A stretch of DNA of 20,452 nt. Origin: a virus. Made by a program: the position numbers and the translations under genes. Within the stretch, counting starts at the first letter, position 1, and each line of letters begins with the position of its first letter. The notes beneath the pieces are model-generated. The model did no database searches, was not told where the DNA came from, and was given only the letters and a program-made list of their open reading frames with translations. Shown here in pieces: positions 1 to 5,797 of this stretch. The stretch is taken from positions 1 through 20,452 of IMG/VR virus record IMGVR_UViG_3300042451_002263; one strand, written 5' to 3'.

Positions 1-2
1 CA

Positions 3-119
3 CCCGAACCTGCCGCGACGGTTTTCCTGACGCCCATCCAGGCGCGCGAATTGGCGCGGATGGTCCGCAACGCCGCTGACTTCACCGCCGCCATGGAACC
101 CGCACAAGGCAGCGTGTGA
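3..119 (+). CDS. C-terminal end of an unrecognised phage gene (5' partial)
   Basis: An open frame runs in from the left edge and ends at TGA 117-119, giving 38 C-terminal residues that include FLTPIQARELARMV. The TGA shares its last base with the terminase ATG at 119 (TGATG), so the gene belongs to the same operon and is probably translationally coupled to the terminase. In Mu the gene before the large terminase is the gp27-type small terminase (DUF3486), but I do not recognise that family's C-terminus here. The residue composition suggests a short helical tail. The family cannot be assigned from this fragment. Confidence 0.6.
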   Translation, partial: PEPAATVFLTPIQARELARMVRNAADFTAAMEPAQGSV

Positions 120-1705
120 TGGCCGCGAAGAACTCGAAGCCTTCGAGTACGCCCGACATTGATGGCGTGCTGCTGCCATATCAGCGCGACCTGGTGCGCG
201 CGGTGTCCGAGCATGAAGTCACGGTCTATGAAAAATCCCGCCGCATCGGCGCCACCTGGGGGGTGGGCGCGCAAGGCGTGCTGACTGCCGGTGCGGGGCG
301 TGATCAGCGCGGGATGGATGTGCTTTACATCGGCTACAATTTGGATATGGCGCGCGAATTCATTGATGTCTGCGCGATGTGGGCGCGAAGCTTTGGCCTG
401 GCTGCCGGTGAGATTGGTGAATTTCTGTTTCAGGACCAGGAAGAAAAGGGGGTGGAACGGAACATCGCCGCCTTCCGGATCAAGTTTGCATCGGGCTTTG
501 AAATCCTGGCCCTGGCTTCTCGGCCCCGGTCTTTGCGTGGCCGGCAGGGGTTTGTCATCATCGATGAAGCGGCCTTCCATGATGATCTGGCCGAGCTTTT
601 GAAGGCTGCTGTGGCGCTGCTCATTTGGGGTGGGCGCATCCTTCTCGTCAGCACCCATGACGGTGCGGAAAACCCCTTCGCGGAACTAATCAATGATATC
701 CGCGCCGGGCGAAAGCCCTACCACCTGCTGCGCACCACCTTCGATGAAGCCTGCGACCAGGGCCTCTATCGCCGCGTGGCGATGAAATTGGGCGTGCCAT
801 GGACCGCCGAAGGCGAAGCTGCCTGGAAGGCGAAGATCCGCGCCTTCTATGGCGACAGCGCGACCGAGGAATTGGATGTGGTGCCGCGCGCCGGTTCCGG
901 CCGGTATCTGCCGCTGCATTTGATTGAAGCGCGCACCAGCCGCGATATCCCCGTGCTGCGCTACACCTGCGCCGACGCTTTCGTGCATCTGCCAGACCAT
1001 ATCCGCAGCGCCGAGACGCTGCGCTGGTGTGAAGACAATATCCGCCCGCTACTGGATGGGCTGAACCCGCTGCTACGCAGCCTGACCGGAATGGACTTTG
1101 GCCGCTTGGTTGATCTTTCCGTGATCTGGCCCATCCAGATCATGCCGAATTTGATGCGCGCCACGCCCTTCACCATGGAACTTCGCAATGTGCCCTTCGA
1201 ACAGCAGCGCGAAATCCTGTTCTATCTGGGGGATCGGCTACCCCGGCTTTCCGGCCTGGCGCTGGACCGCACCGGCAATGGCGCCTGGCTGGCGGAACGC
1301 ACGATGCAAAGATACGGCGCGCATCGCGTGGAAGGCATTCATCTGACCGAAGGCTGGTACCGCGACCACATGCCGAAATTGAAGGCGGCCTTCCAGGATG
1401 CCAGCTTTGACATTCCCGCAGATGCGCAGGTGGTGGAAGATTTCCGCGCCATTGAATTGGTGAATGGCGTGGCGCGCGTGAGGCAACGCCAGGTCACCGC
1501 GAAAGGCGAAGACCGCGATCCGAATGCAGGCCAGCGCCATGGTGACGCGGCGATTGCCGCCGCCCTGGTGATCTACGCCGCCAGCCGTGACTGGGGCAGC
1601 CTGACCAATTTCCCGATCCCGCGCAGCGACATCATGGCCCTGCCCGATGATGGCAGCATTCTGGGCATGTCGCCGCATGGCGCTGTCGCAACCTATCTTG
1701 GATGA
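119..1705 (+). CDS. Mu-like large terminase subunit (gp28-type ATPase/nuclease)
   Basis: This is the motor that packages phage DNA into the prohead, 528 residues from ATG 119. A GTG at 116 is possible, but ATG overlaps the upstream stop as TGATG. The N-terminal ATPase domain shows the Mu-type variant Walker A KSRRIGATW (about residues 39-47), Walker B FVIIDEAA (145-152, D149/E150) and a coupling motif VSTHDG (177-182). The C-terminal RNase H-like nuclease has three acidic positions: D326 in TGMDFG, D383 in ALDRTGNG and D476 in RHGDAAIA. The domains are complete and the length is normal for the family. In Mu-like phages this enzyme cuts host-flanked phage DNA for headful packaging and docks on the portal encoded two genes downstream. 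ATGA at 1702-1705 gives an overlapping start for the next reading frame. Confidence 0.95.
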   Translation: MAAKNSKPSSTPDIDGVLLPYQRDLVRAVSEHEVTVYEKSRRIGATWGVGAQGVLTAGAGRDQRGMDVLYIGYNLDMAREFIDVCAMWARSFGLAAGEIGEFLFQDQEEKGVERNIAAFRIKFASGFEILALASRPRSLRGRQGFVIIDEAAFHDDLAELLKAAVALLIWGGRILLVSTHDGAENPFAELINDIRAGRKPYHLLRTTFDEACDQGLYRRVAMKLGVPWTAEGEAAWKAKIRAFYGDSATEELDVVPRAGSGRYLPLHLIEARTSRDIPVLRYTCADAFVHLPDHIRSAETLRWCEDNIRPLLDGLNPLLRSLTGMDFGRLVDLSVIWPIQIMPNLMRATPFTMELRNVPFEQQREILFYLGDRLPRLSGLALDRTGNGAWLAERTMQRYGAHRVEGIHLTEGWYRDHMPKLKAAFQDASFDIPADAQVVEDFRAIELVNGVARVRQRQVTAKGEDRDPNAGQRHGDAAIAAALVIYAASRDWGSLTNFPIPRSDIMALPDDGSILGMSPHGAVATYLG

Positions 1706-1716
1706 AAGAACCAGCC

Positions 1717-1941
1717 ATGGAAAACCAGCACCGCAAGATCACCGGCTACCGCGAACTGACTGAGCTTGAAGTCAACGCGATGAACGTGATCAAGGGCCGT
1801 GGTGAGCAGCTTTCGCAGCTGCTCGATGACCTGGCCAACCTGCCCGATGTGGATAAGCGCGCGCTGGCCATCGCGCGCACCGAATTGCAGACCGGCATGA
1901 TGTGGGCAACGCGCGCCGTTGCCCGCCCCACCAGCTTCTGA
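1717..1941 (+). CDS. Acb2/Tad1-type small protein, probable cyclic-nucleotide sponge (anti-CBASS/anti-Thoeris)
   Basis: A 74-residue protein. Its opening HRKITGYRELTELE, a following helix with VIKGRGEQL, and the ending IARTELQTGMMWATRAVARPTSF-like tail resemble the small phage family annotated as Acb2/Tad1 hairpin domain. Members bind the cyclic nucleotide or cyclic ADP-ribose signals of CBASS or Thoeris and block defence without degrading the signal. Numbering from ATG 1717 puts tyrosine at 11 and lysine at 26, the two positions I recall as cGAMP-contacting in Pseudomonas phage PaMx33 Acb2. An in-frame ATG at 1702 overlaps the terminase stop and would add five residues; I prefer 1717 because homologues I recall begin with M-E/D-x-Q-H-R-K. 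It is shorter than T4 or PaMx33 Acb2 (roughly 90+ residues). Family assignment is from memory of sequence pattern; the activity is inferred. Confidence 0.72.
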   Translation: MENQHRKITGYRELTELEVNAMNVIKGRGEQLSQLLDDLANLPDVDKRALAIARTELQTGMMWATRAVARPTSF

Positions 1942-1966
1942 TCACCCGGCCTTCGGAGCATAAACC

Positions 1967-3460
1967 ATGAGCGGCACCCGCCTTCCGCAAGACTTGGCGC
2001 AGGAAGTCGCCACCTTCGAACGCGACATCACCGCCCAATACTACGCGTTCACGATGCGGACGCGCGACGACATCATCCTTTCGCGCGGGGGCAGTAAGGG
2101 CCTTGGCATCTATCAAGACCTGGCGCGGGATGGCCATGCGGGCGCGGTTTTGCGCAAGCGCCGCAATGCCGTGGTGGCGCGCGAATATCAGGTGGAACCA
2201 GGTGGCGAAGCGCCGGCTGATTTGCTGGCGGCGGAACTGGTGAAGGCCGCGCTGAAGCGGATCCGCTTCGACCGTGCCTGCCGTGGTCTGCTGACGGCGG
2301 TGCTGACCGGGATCGCGGTTGCGGAGATAATCTGGGAAGCGGCGGAGATTGAGGTGGATGGCGCGCGCCGCACCTGGATTGTGCCGGCCGATATCCGCGT
2401 GCGGAACCCGCGCCGCTTCGCCTTTGACCGGGACGGCAAGCTGCGGCTGCTGACGCGGGAAAACCGCACCCAGGGCATCCCGGTACCGGACCGCAAATTC
2501 ATCCTGGTGCGCTATTGGGCCGAAGAAAATGAAGACGCCTATGGGCGGGGCCTCGGCTATGATCTTTTCTGGCCGGTGTTTTTCAAGCGCAACGGCGTGG
2601 CGCTTTGGAATGCGCTGATCGAAAAGCACGGCCAGCCCTTCGTCTATGCCGAATACCCGAACGGCACATCGGATGGCGATGTGAACCGCCTGGTGACCAT
2701 GATCCAGGGCATCGCGCGCGGCGCCGGCGTTGCCGTGCCATCCGGCACGCTGATCAAGACGCTGGAGGTGTCCAAAACCGGCTCGGCGGATATGCACAAG
2801 GAATTGGTGCAGGCCATGAATGCCGAGATTTCCAAGATTGTGCTGGGCGAAACGCTGACGACCGAGATGGGCCAGAATGGCGCGCGCGCAGCATCCGAAA
2901 CCCATAATGATGTCCGCACCGAATTGGCCGATGCGGATGCGGATATGCTCTCCGAAGAACTGAATGAGAGCCTGCTTCGGTGGATGGTGGAACTCAATCT
3001 GCCGGGCGCGGCGCAGCCGACGGTGTGGCGCACGGCGCCGGAAGAGCCTGATTTGGTGGCCAGCGCGACGCTGGATGAAAAGCTGTTCAAGGTGGGCTAT
3101 GAGCCGACCGAAGAACTGGTGCTGGAAAGATATGGCCCCGGCTATAGGCGCATCGCGGGCGCCCAGCCTGCCACGCTGCCACCGCCGCCCGCCTTTGCGG
3201 AAGGCGTGGACCCCGCCACCATTCCGGAAGCGCTGGCCGAGCAGCTTGCGCGCCGCGGTGCGCCTGCCCAGGCCGCGATGCTGGCCGCCATCCGGGCCGA
3301 GGTTTCGGCGGCGGTGGATTTCGCTGATCTGGAACTGCGCCTGCTGCGGCTTTCCGCAGCCATGCCGGTGGGCCGCCTGGTGGAAGAACTCACCCCCGCC
3401 TTGATTGTGGGCCACCTGGCCGGGCGCAGCGATGCGCAGGATGAAGCCACGCCGGCATGA
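1967..3460 (+). CDS. portal protein (DUF935, Mu gp29-like)
   Basis: This 497-residue protein forms the dodecameric portal through which DNA enters and leaves the head. Family features are the N-terminal region with ITAQYYAFTMRTRDDII (about 21-37), the WAEENEDAYGRGLGYDLFWP segment (184-203), which is typical of DUF935, and the predicted stem helix region EISKIVLGETLTTE (287-300) followed by acidic helices (315-340). The C-terminal third is alanine/proline-rich, as usual. ATG 1967 is preceded by GGAG at 1956-1959. The gene follows the Acb2-like gene by 25 bp and overlaps the next gene by ATGA at 3457-3460. The length is normal, with no sign of truncation. Confidence 0.94.
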   Translation: MSGTRLPQDLAQEVATFERDITAQYYAFTMRTRDDIILSRGGSKGLGIYQDLARDGHAGAVLRKRRNAVVAREYQVEPGGEAPADLLAAELVKAALKRIRFDRACRGLLTAVLTGIAVAEIIWEAAEIEVDGARRTWIVPADIRVRNPRRFAFDRDGKLRLLTRENRTQGIPVPDRKFILVRYWAEENEDAYGRGLGYDLFWPVFFKRNGVALWNALIEKHGQPFVYAEYPNGTSDGDVNRLVTMIQGIARGAGVAVPSGTLIKTLEVSKTGSADMHKELVQAMNAEISKIVLGETLTTEMGQNGARAASETHNDVRTELADADADMLSEELNESLLRWMVELNLPGAAQPTVWRTAPEEPDLVASATLDEKLFKVGYEPTEELVLERYGPGYRRIAGAQPATLPPPPAFAEGVDPATIPEALAEQLARRGAPAQAAMLAAIRAEVSAAVDFADLELRLLRLSAAMPVGRLVEELTPALIVGHLAGRSDAQDEATPA

Positions 3461-4710
3461 GCGGCAGCCTTGATGCGCTGAACCTGCCGCCGGAAGAAGC
3501 CATCCGCTTCTTCAGGGCGAAGGTGAATACGCCAACCCGCGCCTGGGATGATCTGCGCCACGGCGCCCATGCCCGCGCCTGGTCAGTGGCCGGTGTGCAG
3601 GCGGATGACATGCTGGCCGATATCCGCCGCGCCATGGATAAGGCGATTGCGCAGGGCACCACACTGGATGAATTCCGCCGCGATATCGCCCCCCTATTGG
3701 GCGAGCTTGGCTGGGCAGATCGCGGGCCTGGTTATGTCGGCTGGCGGACCCGCGTGATCTATGAGACCAACATGCGCACCGCCTATGCCGCTGGCCGCTA
3801 CGCGCAGATGACGGACCCGGATGTGCTGGCGGCGCGGCCCTTCTGGCGCTACCGCCACAGCGGCAAGCGCGATGCGCGCAAGCAGCATAAGGCGTGGGAT
3901 GGCCTGGTGCTGCGCGCGGATGATCCTTTCTGGCAAAGCCACTACCCGCCGAATGGCTGGGGCTGCGGCTGCTATGTGCAATCGCTCGGCCCGCGAGACC
4001 TGGCGCGCGCTGGCAAAGCCGGCCCGGATGAAGCACCGCCTGCGGGGACCAGGCCGTATCGAGACCCGACCACCGGAGAGATTTCCGCACTGCCTGCGGG
4101 CATTGATCCGGGGTGGGGCTATAATGTCGGCGCAAGCTGGACGCAGGGTGTGGTGCCGCCGCCGCTGGCGGAACCGCTTCAGCCTTATCGTGGTGGTGGC
4201 CTGCGGCCTTCAGGCCAGCGCCCTGGTGATCTGCCAGCCATGCCATCTGCGCGGCCTTCCAGCGCAATCACAGCGCCGGAAGGTAAAGACCCAAACACTG
4301 CGATTGAAGAATTCTTGGGTGAATTTGGCGCGACCCGAGACCGCCCCGCTGTGTTCCGCGATGTGTCCGGTACACGGATTGTGATCAGCCGCGATCTGTT
4401 CCTGGCTGCCGATGGCAGCATCAAAAGTGATGAGCAGCGCTTTCGGTATCTGGCGCGGCTTGCGGAAGCCCTCAAAGACCCGGATGAGATTTGGGTGGAT
4501 TGGTGCGAAACCGTCGCCGGCGGCATTCACCTGCGCCGGCGCTATCTGCGCCGCTTCGTGGGCGCGGCGTCAGGACTCGCGGTGCTGGAATGGACCGATG
4601 CCGGATGGTTCGGCGCGACCCTGATGTTGGCGCGCGCGGCGAGCTATCTGGAAAAACAGAGGTCAGGCGCCTTGATCTACGCCCGGCCTGAGAATGGGGA
4701 AGGAAGATGA
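3457..4710 (+). CDS. minor head protein F (MuF/SPP1 gp7-like) with C-terminal PBECR2-like nuclease domain
   Basis: A 417-residue, two-domain protein. Residues 50-175 carry the MuF domain: TRVIYETNMRTAYAAGRYAQM (98-118), the WRYRHSGKRDARKQHKAWDGL block (130-150) and PPNGWGCGCYV (164-174). This domain binds portal or capsid in the head. A proline/glycine-rich linker (about 185-275) leads to a C-terminal domain (280-417) with DEIWVDW (343-349), RRRYLRRF (360-367), EWTDAGWFGATL (378-389) and LEKQRSGALIYAR (398-410). That pattern fits the PBECR2 domain (phage Barnase-EndoU-ColicinE5/D-RelE-like nuclease), which recurs as a fusion to MuF proteins. Such fusions are thought to be toxins packaged in the head and injected; that role is inference here. 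The linker and start of the second domain (about 4260-4450) look less GC-biased than the rest. It starts by ATGA overlap with the portal stop. Confidence 0.9.
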   Translation: MSGSLDALNLPPEEAIRFFRAKVNTPTRAWDDLRHGAHARAWSVAGVQADDMLADIRRAMDKAIAQGTTLDEFRRDIAPLLGELGWADRGPGYVGWRTRVIYETNMRTAYAAGRYAQMTDPDVLAARPFWRYRHSGKRDARKQHKAWDGLVLRADDPFWQSHYPPNGWGCGCYVQSLGPRDLARAGKAGPDEAPPAGTRPYRDPTTGEISALPAGIDPGWGYNVGASWTQGVVPPPLAEPLQPYRGGGLRPSGQRPGDLPAMPSARPSSAITAPEGKDPNTAIEEFLGEFGATRDRPAVFRDVSGTRIVISRDLFLAADGSIKSDEQRFRYLARLAEALKDPDEIWVDWCETVAGGIHLRRRYLRRFVGAASGLAVLEWTDAGWFGATLMLARAASYLEKQRSGALIYARPENGEGR

Positions 4711-4829
4711 GGGGCGCTGCCAACCAGACCCCTCCGCTCCGCCGATGCTGACGAGGGTTGGCCTCCCTACAAGCGGTCACGAAGCATTTTCATTACCCAT
4801 CACCACCTCAGCAGTCAAGGAAATCCACC
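4711..4829 (+). other. 119-bp intergenic gap after the MuF gene
   Basis: One of only two real gaps in the operon. The right half (about 4785-4829) is visibly richer in A/T than the flanking genes. A 7-bp inverted repeat GCCAACC (4719-4725) / GGTTGGC (4756-4762) encloses a 30-nt loop; it has no T-run and is not a convincing terminator. I see no clear promoter boxes. AAGGAAA at 4817-4823 is the Shine-Dalgarno sequence of the next gene. The gap breaks the overlapping-gene pattern, which suggests a junction between modules. Confidence 0.45.
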
Positions 4830-5078
4830 ATGAAACTACTCCGCCCCCTACTCCGCCGCCTCGGTTATGCGCTGATCCCGGTCAATGCCGTGGACTACGT
4901 GGAGATCCGCATCGCAGTGTGGGCGGCGCAATACAGCTACGCCGCCGATAGGATGGGCCTGAAAAATCCGGAAGCCATCGCCAACCATGCAGTCATTCGC
5001 GCGCTGGACCCCGTGCAGGCGGAAAGCGACAAGCGCGCCTTCGCGGCATTACTCGCAGCCGTAGAGGAGCATCTGTAA
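4830..5078 (+). CDS. hypothetical 82-residue protein between MuF and gpG
   Basis: An unrecognised protein from ATG 4830, chosen because AAGGAAA sits 6 nt upstream; a TTG-start extension to 4758 has no ribosome binding site. The first 20 residues are basic and hydrophobic (MKLLRPLLRRLGYALIPV), possibly an amphipathic helix that contacts membrane or protein. The remainder, containing IRIAVWAAQYSY and an alanine-rich helix ending in AALLAAVEEHL, is predicted helical. There is no signal-peptidase site and no cysteine. It ends 2 bp before gpG, whose ribosome binding site GAGGAG (5064-5069) lies inside this gene, so the two are coupled. It could be an accessory morphogenesis factor. Because it directly follows a MuF-nuclease fusion, it could alternatively be an immunity protein; no sequence motif decides between them. 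Confidence 0.7.
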   Translation: MKLLRPLLRRLGYALIPVNAVDYVEIRIAVWAAQYSYAADRMGLKNPEAIANHAVIRALDPVQAESDKRAFAALLAAVEEHL

Positions 5079-5080
5079 TC

Positions 5081-5581
5081 ATGACCGGCGTGCGCATCAC
5101 CATCAACACCGCCGAATTCCGCGATGCCCTCCAGGGCCTTTCCGCGATCATGCGCCGCCCGCAGGCGGTGATGGGCGAAATTGGCGAAGCCATGATCCTT
5201 TCCACCCAGGAACGCGCGGCGGCGGAACAATCGCCGGATGGCGTGGCTTGGCCAAAGCTGAACCCTGGCTATGCGGCGGCAAAGCGCGGCGGTTCAATGT
5301 TGCGTGAAACCGGGCGGCTGCTGGGTAGCCTTTCACGCAAGGTTGATGGCAACCGCGTGGTGGTCGGCACCAATGTGATCTATGCCGCCATCCATCAATT
5401 CGGCGGCACCATTCGCCCGAAGTCGGGCGGGCGGTTGGCCTTCCGGCTGGGGCGCACGCGTGTTTTCGCGCGCAGCGTCAGCATCCCCGCGCGGCCATGG
5501 CTTGGCGTTTCGGCTGCGGACCGGGCCGAGATCATGGCGATCTTTCAGGACCACGCGCGGCGCGCGATGCGCGGCGCGTGA
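5081..5581 (+). CDS. virion morphogenesis protein (Mu gpG/gp31-like)
   Basis: A 166-residue protein of the phage virion morphogenesis family (Mu G, P2 gpS-like), which acts in tail completion and head-tail joining. Family marks are the N-terminal helix region (10-45), AWPKLNPGYAAAKRGG (56-71, the 'W-x-x-L...Y-x-x-x-K' element), RETGRLLGSL (75-84), VGTNVIYAAIHQFGGTI (95-111) and the near C-terminal IPARPWLGVS (135-144). All are in the expected order. ATG 5081 has a strong upstream GAGGAG. The length is normal. Its stop TGA (5579-5581) overlaps a GTG that could start a tiny reading frame, after which comes a structured spacer. Confidence 0.92.
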   Translation: MTGVRITINTAEFRDALQGLSAIMRRPQAVMGEIGEAMILSTQERAAAEQSPDGVAWPKLNPGYAAAKRGGSMLRETGRLLGSLSRKVDGNRVVVGTNVIYAAIHQFGGTIRPKSGGRLAFRLGRTRVFARSVSIPARPWLGVSAADRAEIMAIFQDHARRAMRGA

Positions 5582-5694
5582 CGAACCGCATACGGGCGCG
5601 CTACAGGCGGGAAGGTGGCCCGCGCGCAGCATCCGGGCGTCACGCGGTTTTGAAGGCGCCTGACCCCGCTCTTAAGGCTCTTATTCGCTCTTAA
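5578..5694 (+). CDS. possible small ORF, 38 residues (uncertain)
   Basis: A GTG at 5578 overlaps the gpG stop as GTGA, the junction style used at 6955, and opens a 38-codon frame ending at TAA 5692-5694. The peptide is strongly basic at its start (TNRIRARYRREGG) and ends with PALKALIRS. The last part is built on three direct GCTCTTA repeats. I do not recognise it. The overlap and its position favour translation, but the length and lack of a ribosome binding site leave it doubtful; it may simply be the 5' part of the leader before the protease gene. Confidence 0.3.
   Translation: MTNRIRARYRREGGPRAASGRHAVLKAPDPALKALIRS
5668..5693 (+). repeat. three short direct repeats GCTCTTA
   Basis: Exact copies of GCTCTTA lie at 5668-5674, 5677-5683 and 5687-5693, start-to-start 9 and 10 bp, close to one helical turn each. 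They overlap the end of the possible small ORF. The block is poorer in GC than its surroundings. Such phased repeats can be protein-binding sites, but they could also reflect similar codons for a repeated A/I-L motif. Confidence 0.4.
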
Positions 5695-5712
5695 TCGCGC
5701 TGGGTCTCAGCA

Positions 5713-5795
5713 GCGCATCGCGCGCGCGCGGGGATGCGCGCCGTGCGGACGACTGTCCGCATAATTTCTGCGGGCCAGAACCGCCAGTAAGGCGG
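5713..5795 (+). promoter_or_regulatory. structured leader before the protease/scaffold gene, with competing hairpins
   Basis: Four inverted repeats are crowded into 83 bp. GCGCATC (5713-5719) pairs with GATGCGC (5733-5739) around an alternating CG loop. TGCGGAC (5744-5750) pairs perfectly with GTCCGCA (5755-5761) across a GACT loop. The same GTCCGCA can instead pair with TGCGGGC (5769-5775) across TAATTTC, with one G-U pair, so these two hairpins exclude each other. CCGCC (5781-5785) pairs with GGCGG (5791-5795) and buries the likely Shine-Dalgarno TAAGG (5788-5792) of the next gene. No good T-run follows, so a simple terminator is unlikely. The arrangement suggests control of protease/scaffold translation; this is inference from base pairing alone. 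Confidence 0.4.
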
Positions 5796-5797
5796 TG

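Noticed and set aside
1790-3415. Antisense open frame of about 541 codons opposite the portal gene
   Set aside because: Shadow of the DUF935 portal; low-complexity H/R/Q-rich product with no family resemblance.
4719-4762. Inverted repeat GCCAACC/GGTTGGC as a terminator
   Set aside because: The loop is 30 nt and no T-run follows; the operon continues in the same direction.
4694-4951. Forward open frame overlapping the end of MuF and the 82-residue gene
   Set aside because: Proline/arginine-rich translation without a ribosome binding site; the frame starting at 4830 has AAGGAAA at good spacing and couples to gpG.
5744-5768. TGCGGAC/GTCCGCA hairpin followed by TAATTT as an intrinsic terminator
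   Set aside because: The T-tract is interrupted and short, and essential head genes follow on the same strand; a regulatory leader fits better.
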